DNA of 64,000 nucleotides from Echinarachnius parma (Eukaryota; Echinodermata; Echinoidea; Clypeasteroida; Echinarachniidae), in NCBI GenBank assembly GCA_037951105.1, contig JBAMJV010003954.1, forward strand, positions 106,525 through 170,524, given 5' to 3'. A program made the translations under genes and the position numbers. The notes beneath the pieces are model-generated. The model was not told the origin of the DNA. It saw nothing but the letters and a program-made list of their open reading frames with translations, and did no database searches. Positions 47,301-58,287 of this stretch are shown piece by piece; within the stretch, counting starts at the first letter, position 1, and each line of letters begins with the position of its first letter.

Positions 47301-50300
47301 AAGTGATATTCACTAACTCACTGCACTCACTTTGTACACGGTTTCAAAACTCCACCGGAGTTTTTCTTATCTGAATACTTCGATCGTACATATCTTTGTA
47401 ATGAAAGGGAAATTTGAAAAACCGAAACCTGTCCCATGATTTTATTGTTAATACGAATAAAACAAGGTATGAGGGAACCGCTAGAATTGAAATTTTATTT
47501 TGAGGATTTGGACAATGTTTTGGACAAGTCCCTTTAAGCATTCGGTAATCACCCAAGAGGAATGCTCAATTTCCCTTCATTATGACGTCATCATCTTATA
47601 TTATGCAATAGTTCCAAGTCTTCCCTGAGTTCATGGGTTTGGAAGGAGAGGGGCAGACTAGCAGGTGTGCCCGCAGTCAAATACTGCTATCTTACCCTCG
47701 CTAAACCCCCATTTAATCATGACATCGTCCAGTTGAGATTGAGACATAACCAGGTTGGTCAACTGTTTTGGGGAAAACTTTTTCAATACCACTCCCAATA
47801 CCACCTTACCATGAGTTGTCGATTGACATCTCTATTCTTGAGATGGAAGGTACAGTTGAGGGCCTTTTCCTGAATTTGCGCGTCGATGGATGGCCGTATG
47901 TTATAGAGTTAGGGCCAGCACGGGCACGGGCAATCTTCTACCTCCTCAACAGATTGCTTCTGAGAAGTAAGCAGATGACCTCTGCATACAAGGAGCTCTT
48001 AGTATTTGGAAAGATTGGCTTGTCATTTGTGTACGCATCAAAGAGCAAAGAATCCAAAGACATTGCCTTGTGGGAGACCATTTTTCTGTTTGCGCCATCT
48101 ATGGTTGCCATTGAGGTCAACGGAAACAGCCTGTTAGGCAGCATGTTTTGGTTTGGCTTTGTCAACCGCACATCCCCTGTCATCAGCTGCAGACAGGTTG
48201 ACTAAATTAACTCCAGTTATACAAACCCTCTCTTATATCAATCTTCGATACATTGTTGTAAAGTTCTAGTGTTGACTGTTCAAAAGCCTTCCCGGCCCGA
48301 AATATGCCAGCTCATCAGGAATAAAGAGGTTATCCACAAACGAGGCAATGCGGTTGAGGATAAGTCGCTCAAAGTGATTGTACGTATGACATATCAGTGA
48401 GACGGGACTGCAGCATATAGCTCTTTGGACTGGCTTGGTCTTCAATTTACAGGTTTCAGTAAACCTTAACTATATCACAGCCATAATGGTGCAGTTGTTC
48501 AGAGAGAATTTACAATCAAAGTCCGACACAAGTTTGCCCCTTTAGCATGTTTAGCAAAGAAACATATATGTACATTATTTTAAATCTGGGCCTACATCTG
48601 ATATAACCTAACTCCAGGATGTCAACAATCTGCCTCGGAATATTCGAGTAAAAGAGATTTCCCCAAATTTTGTAGATGTTCATGTAAACAAAATTAGAAT
48701 GATATAATAAGTGCAAATAAATCTGAACATCTAAGGAGAAGAAGAACATTGACATGTTAAAGAAGAAATTGAAGCAAAATAAAATAAATGTATTCATCAA
48801 GATACCTTCCGTCTCTGCTTTTTATCCACATTGTAGGTGGTTACAGTGGGCTCTTTGCTGGTTTTGAATTTGCCGCAAGCACACGTAAGTGGAAATACTT
48901 TTTATTAGCAAAGGTACAGTTTTGTTTCTTGTTTTCCACATAGCAAGATATAATGGACCAAAAGAATATGAGGTATTGCACATGTGCACATGCTTGTTTA
49001 TTTTTTTTATTTTTTAGATAAACAAATTATTAATGTGAAACTGGTATCATACATGTCCTGTAATCGAGGACATGTAACATTCGATTTATGCTTAGACATT
49101 GTCGTATAGTACTGGAATTAGGCTTGATTTACCTCTCTCAATAAGCCCTCTGATTGAGGCCTTAATAAGATAAAGAAGAATTGGAAAATTAAAACAAAAA
49201 TATTTATATGTTTTCATTGTCACCATCATTTTGCCGTTTGCTTTAATAGTTTTTAACCTAGGCTGTTGGCCTACTAACGGCACAAATAGCACCATTTAGG
49301 AAGTTGTACGGAAGGTGATGATGGATGTGAAATAGGGGCTTCTTTGTGTACATCATTTTTTCCCATCTCATTTGTCCTTCAAGGCTACGAAAACATTGAC
49401 ACTCTCACATCATCAGAAGGGTCAGTCTTCTACGCGACAGAGACCATCACTAACAACGGCCATGCCCGTTACCGAACCGAGCTCGCTGAACCCGATCTGT
49501 ACAGCCTCGATAACGGGTTCGTGGCCTCGGCTTGCGATCTACCGAACACTTACTCTGAGAGCGAGTACATGAATTTCCTCAACGACTGGGGAACGGTAAT
49601 TTCTATTTAGGCCTCTTGTTTGTTAATTATACAGTCAAACCTGCTAATGCGACCACCTTTCTATAGCGACCACCTGCTCATAACGACCGCTCTCCGGTCC
49701 TCCCCTAAAAACATAATGTGTTAAGCGACCTGCGTAATGCGACCACCTGCCTAACGCGACCAGCGACCACCCTATTTGGGTCCCGATGCACGTATAAACC
49801 TGTGTATAGCGACCAAAACATTAGCGCTTGAGCAACCTAGGCATCAACTAGGTCGTCTCTGGTCGCTCGAGTCTCCAATTCTGAGCATGAAAATGAATAA
49901 AACAAACTTTTAAAATGACAAAGCGTCGTCAGACAGGCGCTTAATTCCCGACAAGTGCTTAATCAAGAATCAAGAAAGAAAGATTATTCGCGCCCTTTGC
50001 TTCAATACCTGATGCTGATACTGAACTGCATCAAACAAAGACACTTCACTCACCATCACAACCGAATTTGACATCTAACAAGTATTTTATGATTATTCTT
50101 TGCAATTATATATGTATGTATATTATTTTGGCAAAGTACGCGAAATCAACTTCTGATGATATTGCCTCCTTTTCTTTCTAGTGAGCGCACTTTATCAAAT
50201 GTAAATGTTTCCGTTGGCAGGTAACCCTTATCGGCCTATTCTTATATTACTTGTTGGTATTTTCCATTCTATTTAGCATGTGGTGACCGAGGTGGATTTG

Positions 50301-53300
50301 GGAACCAGAACTGGGGAAACCTTAGAGGAGAGCAGGTCAGATTTCGTCACATATGCCTCCACAAATGTAAGTAAAATATTACTATGCCTACATCATGGCT
50401 ATAAAACCAGGGGACATAAACTCGAGCGCGTCCATTTATACGAGTGGAAAATAGAACAATATTAATGAGGTTCAAATCTATGAGATGACCCAATTCTTTC
50501 GAAACGCTAATGTAAAGTCAATGACAAGGTCGAGTCGGCAAAGAGCTCGTCCTCAATATACATTATGCGCCCAGTATGCACAGTACGCTGACTTCACCTT
50601 GCTTGTGACTCTTGACATTCAATTTGCTTTAGCGTTAAACCAAATAATCGGGTGATGCAAAAGAATTGCCCGTCATGAATAATTGTTATGTTAACTATGC
50701 GCGCGTAGCTTGTTGTGTCTCTGCATATGTCTGGTCTCTGCTCTAGCCCCCTTTGTGGGTCTTTTACGTTGTAGGCCTGTAAGATTGCACCTCTCTGTAT
50801 GAAACTAACATTGTCAGCATCATGAGCATTGTAGTTGGGTCCACAGCGATGGCTCATGATTTTAAGTTTGCAGTTTACTGACACAACAACCCGCATGGGT
50901 TGTAGTAGTCCATAGATCAAGGCATATATACAACATAAAAATAATATAATTTAATTATACATACACTGTTGGTCATAAAGTTGGAATGTTTTTTTTTTAG
51001 ATCCAACTTCATTCCTTTTCCCTATTTTCTGCGTCTAATGAACGATTTTGGACTAAAAATAGTGATTTCATAATGTTTCCACACTACCAACGTACAATAA
51101 ATGGTTGCATGAATTTGCATTCATTAATTTAGCCTTTTGTTTTGAGCTTTGAAAGGCAGGACCTTTGATGATTGGCCCCTTTCCCCCTCCAAAGCGTATG
51201 GCCAACAAGTCATCATTATGGGTCATTTCTCAGAGTTGGCTGTACAATTTTCAAACAAAATTTGCACAGAGGCTCTCAAGGCCATACTCCGTCCAACGCC
51301 ATTTGCTACACGCCAAACGATGCTTGTGCTCCACCTGGAAGGGGTGTCGACAAGCAATGTCCACTATTTCGTTGGAACATCGCAGGTTTCGGTCTGTAAA
51401 ATCATCAGACGTCATCGAGAGGAGGGTCAATTAAAGCCACGGGAATCTGTAGGACGTCCACGATTGACCACCAGGATAGATTATCGCAAATTGCTTAACC
51501 TATGCCGTATAAGCCGGAAATGCCTTCGCCGTCTATGAAGAAAACACTATGGAATCAACGCCTTCCGTCAAACTGTAGATCAGAGATCGCTCTAACATGG
51601 TCACCGAGCAAGACAAACTACGAAGTGTCCACCCCATACCATACAACCAAGATTTACCGGACGTCCCTGGACTAGGGAGCCCAGAAGATTGCCGCCTGGA
51701 CACTCCTGATATGTCATCTTAATGGGTAAGAGCCATACCAACGTTGGGCCGTCACAACCTCAAGTCGTTTTGTAACTGCAGAAATGTTGGAGCTTCTCGC
51801 CACGTAATCGACGAACCCTTTGTCGTCCATCTGTTTGGTCAAGGATTAGAGCGATCTCTGATGTACAGTTTGGCAAAAGGCGTGAATTCCATAGTGTCTT
51901 CTTCACAGGCGGCGAAGGCTCCTTTTTGGCATTTCCGGTTTCTATGGCACAAGTTAAGCAATTTGCGATCATTTATACTGGTGGTCAATCGTGGACGTCC
52001 TAGAGATTCCCGTAGCCTTAATTGACCCTCCTCTCGATGACGTCTGAGGATTTTACAGACCGTAAACTGCGATGTTCCAACGAAATAGTGGACATTGCTT
52101 GTTGACACCCCTTCCTGGTGGAGCACAAGTATCGTTTGGCGTGTAGCTTATGGCGTTGGACGGAGTATGGCCTAGAGAGCCTCTGTGCCAATTTTGGTTG
52201 AAAATTGTACATCCAACTCTGAGAAATAACACATAATGATGACTTGTTGGACATACGCTTTGGAGAGGGAAAGGGGCCAATCATCATAGGTCCTGCCTTT
52301 CAAAGCTCAAAACAAAAGGATAAATTAATTGATGCAAATTCACCAACAAAATGATATCCCAAAATAGAAAGAATGAACTAAACATCCTTAAATTTAGTTA
52401 GAATCACTCGCTTTGCTCAGCTATACTTCGCCTCAATCTTTTACCATACCCAAAATAAGTGTCCCTTTTACAATGTACTGTAAATGTATAGGCCAAATGG
52501 GTTCTTTTAAATGGGGCAAAATGACACATGTCTTTGATTATGGCAATTTTAGTACATGGTTCAAAGTTTCAAGCAAAAGCCTAAAAGAATCATGACCTGC
52601 TCATTTTTATTTATTTATGTAACGCAATGTTTAGGTTGGAGACAGTGTCAGCGCATCGGGATCCTATAGGGGCTTCAGTTCGTCTCTCTCTGTTAATATG
52701 GATACCTTCCAAAGCAGCATGAAGAGCGGCGAGACCTTTGGCTCCATATATTCATCGTACGCCGTGGGAAGTGCGGCTCTGAATGGTAAGGCAACGTGAG
52801 ATTTAAGTTGATTCATTTTTTACATTTTAACCAAATTTGAATTGTCTGTGTACATCCCCAAGCTGTGCTGAGGAAACATTCCATATATTTCTTCCATATT
52901 ATTTTGATTCTGTTCATGCTTTGTCCCGGTAATATAATACAACAAAAAGAAGATCTTAGCACACTCGCAATCTCAATCCAATCAATTGCTGTCAGATTAA
53001 GATGTATTTTATTTTCTCACTACAGTCGACCAATCACATAGGATTGGCTTCATATGACTTCTAAAGAGCGCTCGCGACGACGGAACATAATTTGTTTTAT
53101 GTTTTTTACCACCCAGAACCAATCAGTGCGACAATGATGACAATGAACGAAGTGTTTCAGGAGAAATACTGGACGAGGTTGGATGAGTACATTGCATCGG
53201 GGTATTGTAACAGCGATTGGACTCGCTCTTCGGTAGAATCGAACATCCTCACAGCTCTCCAGGGATACGCAGCTTGGAGAAATATCCAAGCAAGCACGAG

Positions 53301-56300
53301 TAAGAAGAATCATTTTGTAGTGACTAGTTGAAGTACCGGTTATCCCCAAAACAAATTACAACATGATTCGTTGCTAAAAAAATTATTATTGTGTGATGTT
53401 CTCTTTTGTGGAAATAAGACTTGAATTGAATTGAGTTGAATAATCTTAAACCATATTCAGATTAATTTACAATTGTGAAAGCTTTTGATGCTGAAAGTCC
53501 GAATGTAATTGTTTTTGGGAGTGACAGTAGTGACAACGGTAGTGACAGTGCGGTCCCGCATACTTCAAGCTTGACCGATATTTTACTTGTCAATTATTAT
53601 GCGTTAGCCTCGCTGGTGGTAACTTGTTTATAAGGGTGAATAAGAAAAATATCGATGCACCTTACATTGCTATCCCGTTGAGGACAGTGTCTTAGATGAC
53701 CCAGGCAGGAGTCAATACAGAATAGGTGACTTTAAACGGGGGTTTTCAACGGTTTAAGTAGTACACTCTGTCGTTTTGAGAGTTTTATGTCAAGGCAAGC
53801 CCAAAAATTTCATCGCATTACGTCACCAGCAATTCACTAGTTCCTTTTCAATTGGGGATCCATGGGGGTCTTTACAAGTCGGCGATGTTCAATATGTGGG
53901 GTGGGTACATGATTAAATGTTGCAGAATGAATTACTAATGTAAAGAAATATACACTAATTTTGTGTGGATAATCGAGTGTATTGATGTTGTGATTAGGAC
54001 CATTGATCCTACATAATTAGCAAAAGAGATATCATTGATCAAACTTGACGGTCCACACCTTTTAGCCCATTATTAAATTCATGTAAATAGTTTTACTTTA
54101 CTTTACTTTACTTTGATGACTAGGTAATCTTAAAAAATAATGGGATAGTTATGACGCATCAACTTCTCAATTCAATTAAATTGTCTTGAGTGAACCGCAA
54201 CGGATTTTGGAGGGAAAAAAGCATTCTAAAAATGTAACTGATTTGTAAGTCAAATTAATCTAAATCCTGTCGGTGTGAGTGAGATCTATCGCGCATTAAT
54301 TTGCGAGACGGAAATTTTTTCGACTGCTGTGAGGTAGAGATCTAGTACATGCAATGATGGGAGTTTGAGCACTTACCAAAGCTTGACAGTTTATAATGAA
54401 TTTGTTATTCTTCTGGGAATCCTGCACAGATCCATTCGTCATTATCCCGTTGACCTGGCCCGATGGACACTACGGTCTCCCCAAGCCCACGTCTGGCTGC
54501 CCCGGGCAGTTCACGTGGAGCGAAGGCAGCCGCTACCATGACACGGAGGACAAAAACAGCGAAAACCATTGGAGCAGCAACCTGCACCTTTCCGGCTCGT
54601 GGGAAAAGGACAACATGGAGCATAGGTTCTGCATGAAGACCACATCCGACGTGGATTCCAATACGTGGGTCTGGCAGCCTGGTAGCTACTGTATCTACAA
54701 GTATGGCTCTAACTGTCCCGCTGGTAAGGGTGCCTGTCAGTAGGGATCTAAACCCCTCAAAAAAAGTTCGGAAACTCAACTTTGATCGATTATATCACTC
54801 TTATTGTCAAATTGTATTTTTTTATTTTAGTGTCATTGCAATGCATGATGATTTCCCTTTAAAATGGTACATTATTTGTCATTTATTTCAAATCAGGGAA
54901 TACGCAGTGCGTTTCAGAATGGAGGACGGTCAGAAGTCAAATGTCGCAAAATGGGCCGAAAGTATTCAATTGGGAAATATGACTCTTGTGTCGTATTTTT
55001 TAATGTTCAATTGTATCGAAGATTGTAGCGTGTTCAAATTATTTAAAATTATCAAATTTTGTATCATTTTAAAGCCCATGTGTCTATCTTTTCAATACAA
55101 TTATGTCCGTAACAAATTTATTAACAGGTTAAGTATGGTATAGCTGAATATGGGGAGGGCCGAAAGTGAAATGTTGCAAAATGCATTTCATTTTGTGAAA
55201 TTGAAGGCGTTGCATTGAAAAACGACTATTGGAGGAGATGTTTTGGGGTTTTACATTGCATAATCATCAGTAAATTTAACATCATGTGAAAGCGTGTTTA
55301 TTTTTCCTTAAAATAATGTCTCACCTGTAATAATTATGCTATTGGGGTGTGTGCAGTAAAACCAGATATGGGGGTCTATTAATGCTATGAATTTAAGACC
55401 GTGGCTTATTGTTTCAAGATTCCGGTAAGATATTATTGTATTAATCATGACTCTATCATCATTTCGTGTTGTACTATCGGAAAGCTCGTCAATTTATCTT
55501 TAATATGATATCTCATTTGCAATGATTATGCTGAATGTGAGTGTGCAGTACAGGAAACTCACAAATTTGATGTATTGAAAATGTATCAAATTTCTCTAAA
55601 CCTACGCAAACTGGCCAGAACTGGCATATTAGCGCCCTCTTTGACCGTGTAGGTATGCCCTTATTACCACATATCAAACGGTAGAAAGTCGACATTGCAA
55701 CGTGTCATTTTGAGCCCCATACATTTAGAGGTACTACACACACCTCAATCACATAACCACTATGAATGGGGCATTATTTTATTGACAAATTAACACACTT
55801 CAACATGATGTTGAATTTCATAATGATTATGTAAAGTAAAGTACTAAAATATCCCCACAAAAAAGTCGTTTTTTGATGCAACGCCTTCAATTTCACACAA
55901 TCAAATGCATTTTGTTTACATTTTGCTGTCGATCTTCCCCAATATTCACCTTAATTGTACCTACCCGGCTTTCATAATCATTCCAAGTGAGGTGTCATTG
56001 GAAAGATAATTAAACAGGCTTTCGTCTGACACCATTGTTAACAGTATCACTTCATTGTCAAAATATTCATCGTCGAAGGAATTTGAACTTGAGAAAGACA
56101 GTGATATGGGTGTCAGACCTTCCAACTGAAGTTTTTGGCGCATTTTGTGACATTTCACTTCTGACATTCCCCCATTCTCAAATATACTGCGCATACCTCG
56201 TGCTCGTGATTAGCACTGGGTTAGTTACAAAAAGCAAAGCAAATCACACTGGAAGAAATGTCCGATTACCGGAGCCCCGTTTCATACAACTTACTTTAAA

Positions 56301-56690
56301 TTACAAATATCAGTGTCAAACGTGCTCAAAACCAAGCATAAGCCATGATTTCAGGCAATTTTAACGACGACAAGTTATATGGTCATTGATGGCACTAAGT
56401 TTTGCAAAACACGGTTTAGATTTGGTTATTTTTTCATTTAAATATCAGATTTTACCGACAGTAATATTCAATATGATGACGAAGATAGCAATAACGAAAA
56501 CAGCTATTGGGGGACTCTACCGGCTGGGAACTATGACCGCAACACTAGGTACGATTTCTGCTGTAGGAGTGATGGCGTGGTGGACCATGCCATATACCTC
56601 CCTACTGACAGGAACTTCATGTTATTCCCACGCTTCGAATTTTGCCAACAGGTAAGTCGATGACAGATGTGGGGAAAGAGATAGATAGAG

Positions 56691-56731
<41 letters not shown>

Positions 56732-58287
56732 GGGGAGAGAGAGAGGGGGAGGGGGGGGGGGGGTTGAAAGGGTATAACTTAGATATCAAGAACACCAACA
56801 AAAGAACAACAATACACTGTTAAAACGCTTTGTAAACATTCACACGGACTTCGTGGCCTAGTGGTGAAGGCGTCGGCGTTCCAAGCCGGAGACCCGGGTT
56901 CGAGTCCTGGCAGAGACCAATTTTTCGACCCGTGCCTTTTTTCATTTGGAGGATTTAAAGGGATCTAGTAACTTTGTTGACATGTGCAAAAAGTGATGAA
57001 TGGTTGATGCAATGTATATTGTTGTTATCTCATATGTCCACAGGGTATTGTGTGAAAATTTCAAGTCAAATGGACATTGCATGGCCAAGTAATGAGCAAA
57101 AATGCAAAGTGATAGTCACTAACTCACTGCACTCACTTTGTACACGGTAATAAAAACTCCGGGGGAGTTTTTCTTATCTGAATACTTCGATCGTACATAT
57201 CTTTGTAACGAAAGGGAAATTTGAATAACCGAAACCTGTCCCATGATTTTATTGGTAATACGAATACAAGAAGTTATGAGGGAACCGCTAGAATAACAAT
57301 TTTATTTTGAGGATTTGGACAATGTTACTAAGTCCCTTTAAGGGAGTAACTTTGCTTATTAAGCTACGCCTACTATTATTCTTCCTTCTTAATCATTTAT
57401 GATTATTCTTTGCAATTATTTAAATATTGGAAGAAACCAAAGCTGTATGTATTAGTTCACCTTCCGATTGTATATATGTATTAACTAATACTTGAATCAC
57501 TCTATTGTGATCCAGCTGGAGTAAAGGCGGCTTGCATTGTTTGTAACTCCCTCCTAATGAATCAATTGAGTACAAAGGGCCGAGAGATTGGCGAGCCAAT
57601 GACCTGAATTTTTCGACCCGTGCCTTTTTTTCATTTGGAGGATTTAAGGGAGGAACATTGCTTATTAAGCTACGCCTACTATTATTATTCCTTCTCAATC
57701 ATTTATGATTATTCTTTGCAATTATATATATGTATGTAATATCAATATTCAGAATCCGTTGTACAAATACATGTTCATTATTAATTCGCATAATTATGTC
57801 TTTATAAACAATCAAAACCTATAACATCTTAAATATGTTCTCTCGTAATCAATTATTGAATATGTAAACAGTTATATTCAGGGGCCGCGGTCCCGGGGGG
57901 AGCAGCCCCCCCCCCCCCCCCCCCCACTTTTTTGGCATAAAACCCAAAATGACATAAGCATAAAATAACAATTATTATGTGACCCGGTTGTGGTCAGCCC
58001 CCCCCCCCCCCCCCCCCCCCCCCCCATCACTCTCAAAACCTTTCCGCGCCCCCTGACATTTACGGACGCTGAAACCGAGATAATGTTGATAACAACGTTA
58101 TGTCACATTCTCTTGTTATAATGCTAATCATTTTTGTTCGTAGGTCGATGGCATGTCGGTTTCTATGGAGTATTTCTACTGGGACACTGAAGATAGCGAC
58201 AATGAAGATAGTCAGTCGAGTGTGCATCCTTACGAAGGCTTGCAAGGCGGCCGCAATGTGAAATTGTACTTCTGCTACTACTATTAG
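44370..58287 (+). CDS. Apextrin-like secreted protein: MACPF plus ApeC domain
   Basis: Nine exons: 44370-44739, 48837-48884, 49384-49595, 50277-50366, 52635-52785, 53117-53299, 54430-54723, 56449-56651 and 58144-58287. All junctions are GT-AG and phases match, giving about 564 aa with a TAG stop. The ATG sits in CAAAATGA and opens a signal peptide (VKVTFTISLLLLLNA). Exons 1-6 form a membrane-attack-complex/perforin domain, including the family signature WGTH split by the intron between exons 3 and 4. Exons 7-9 form the apextrin C-terminal domain, beginning WPDGHYGLPKP and with eight cysteines. Apextrins are extracellular, linked to apical matrix or to antibacterial defence; amphioxus relatives bind bacterial cell-wall material. 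MACPF domains can assemble into pores, which is not shown here. The reading frame is unbroken. Exon 1 could extend to a 5' UTR exon at 41.7 kb. Confidence 0.9.
45645..45817. repeat. 173-bp near-perfect hairpin
   Basis: Arms of about 78 bp run from AAACAAATATACCATGCAC to AAGCACTATGTTCT and back, with roughly ten mismatches or small indels. The loop contains GGGTCGTAGACCC. It lies in intron 1 of the apextrin-like gene. Confidence 0.85.
46446..46491. repeat. 46-bp perfect hairpin with two CRE-type TGACGTCA sites
   Basis: TGACGTCATTCATGGAATAG, a 6-base loop, then the exact complement. Each arm ends in the full CRE palindrome. Confidence 0.9.
46599..46669. repeat. About 70-bp hairpin
   Basis: ACATTTTGAATTTCTCGAG is mirrored after a short loop by GAGTGAAATTCAAAATGT, with an outer ACACC...GGTGT extension. 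Confidence 0.8.
47149..47537 (+). mobile_element. TTAA element, family B, complete copy (381 bp)
   Basis: TTAA flanks 47153-47533. The left end is AGGGATCTAGTAACTTTGTT; the right end is the complement of AGGGACTTGTCC. It is closely related to the copy at 56959-57337. It lies in intron 1 of the apextrin-like gene. Confidence 0.85.
47640..48470 (-). pseudogene. LINE reverse-transcriptase remnant (Jockey/BS-like)
   Basis: Across shifting minus-strand frames one can read LICHTYNHFERLILNRIASF, NLSAADD, WRKQKNGLPQGNVFG, YTNDKP and CTFHLKNRDVNRQL. These match RT motifs of Jockey/CR1-type LINEs, in the correct order. The plus-strand open frame of 145 codons is a shadow. It lies antisense in intron 1 of the apextrin-like gene. 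Confidence 0.78.
49630..49870 (+). mobile_element. Fragment of a CAGTCAAACCTG element
   Basis: It starts TACAGTCAAACCTGCT and continues with many GCGACCACC words, like the element at 25834 but longer. The right inverted end is absent or decayed. Confidence 0.6.
50082..50125 (+). repeat. SINE-tail fragment
   Basis: TTTATGATTATTCTTTGCAA and the following TATATATGTATG match the 3' parts at about 57397 and 57700. Confidence 0.6.
50965..52345. mobile_element. Head-to-head pair of broken Tc1-type elements
   Basis: The left border begins CACTGTTGGTCATAAAGTTG, a Tc1-like terminus. From about 51113 to 51610 on + and from 52345 to 51840 on - the two arms are nearly the same sequence. Both encode the Tc1 DNA-binding region (GVSTSNVHYFVGTSQ, IIRRHREEGQL, GRPRLTT). 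The minus copy continues towards the catalytic core, with GRQRVRRLRGEKL near 51810. Both are broken by stops. The whole lies in intron 4 of the apextrin-like gene. Confidence 0.8.
54088..54115. repeat. (TTTAC)n microsatellite
   Basis: Four to five TTTAC units lie in intron 6 of the apextrin-like gene. Confidence 0.85.
54900..56195. mobile_element. About 1.3-kb imperfect foldback in intron 7
   Basis: On the left are ACGCAGTGCGTTTCAGAATG, GGTCAGAAGTCAAATGTCGC and, later, ATTGAAGGCGTTGCATTGAA. On the right their complements recur in reverse order (for example GATGCAACGCCTTCAATTTC near 55876 and TTTTGTGACATTTCACTTCT near 56144). Arms are diverged by perhaps a quarter. Confidence 0.7.
56685..56763. 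repeat. (GA)n and G-rich simple repeat
   Basis: GA dinucleotides run from about 56690 to 56750 and end in a G run. Confidence 0.93.
56847..56918 (+). tRNA. tRNA-Gly(UCC)-like sequence, probably a SINE head
   Basis: A box TGGCCTAGTGG and B box GGTTCGAGTCC are both intact. The anticodon stem TCGGC/GCCGG holds loop GTTCCAA, anticodon UCC. The T-stem pairs CCGGG with CCTGG. The acceptor stem is poor, with two mismatches. A TTTTT pol III stop follows three bases later. The poor acceptor and the repeated downstream sequence favour a tRNA-derived SINE over a working tRNA gene. Confidence 0.5.
56919..57420 (+). mobile_element. SINE body split by a TTAA element
   Basis: After the tRNA-like head come TTTTTCGACCCGTGCC and ATTTGGAGGATTTA, then a family B insertion, then AGGGAGTAAC and TTATTAAGCTACGCCTACTA. 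The same sequence without the insertion occurs at 57605-57745. Confidence 0.75.
56955..57341 (+). mobile_element. TTAA element, family B, complete copy (379 bp)
   Basis: TTAA flanks 56959-57337. Ends are AGGGATCTAGTAACTTTGTT and the complement of AGGGACTTAGTAACATTGTC. It interrupts the SINE body. Confidence 0.88.
57597..57745 (+). repeat. Second copy of the SINE body, uninterrupted
   Basis: TTTTTCGACCCGTGCC through GAGGATTTAAGGGAGGAAC and TTATTAAGCTACGCCTACTA matches the split copy upstream. It has no tRNA-like head. Confidence 0.8.
57890..58025. repeat. Two long C runs
   Basis: C runs of about 20 and 27 flank a short A/T-rich segment, 120 bp before the last apextrin exon. CAGGGGCCGCGG at the left may be a decayed hAT end. 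Confidence 0.75.

Larger units (their letters stand above)
44370..53299 (+). other. MACPF-domain part of the apextrin-like gene (exons 1-6)
   Basis: After the signal peptide comes FIGIGYNILDGNPEG, then GVDPGLLVGRRAF, characteristic of invertebrate MACPF proteins. The conserved Y..F...WGTH motif spans exons 3 and 4, followed by a glycine-containing LGTRTG turn. The end of exon 6 (QGYAAWRNIQAST) links to the ApeC part without a long spacer. I see no EGF or TSP repeats. Confidence 0.85.
54430..58287 (+). other. ApeC-domain part of the apextrin-like gene (exons 7-9)
   Basis: The domain starts WPDGHYGLPKPTSGCP and includes HRFCMKT, YCIYKYGSNCP, DFCCRSDG, FCQQ and a C-terminal LYFCYYY. Eight cysteines agree with the family. 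Each of the three exons contains one acidic motif of the form (D/Y/W)D(T/D)ED.N(E), suggesting internal repeats. The domain is complete. Confidence 0.9.

Noticed and set aside
47768-48205. 145-codon plus-strand open frame
   Set aside because: It is the antisense shadow of a decayed minus-strand LINE reverse transcriptase; the minus frames show RT motifs, the plus frame none.
50594-50920. 108-codon minus-strand open frame in intron 4 of the apextrin-like gene
   Set aside because: I see no recognisable motif, no splice context and no neighbour relation; probably chance.
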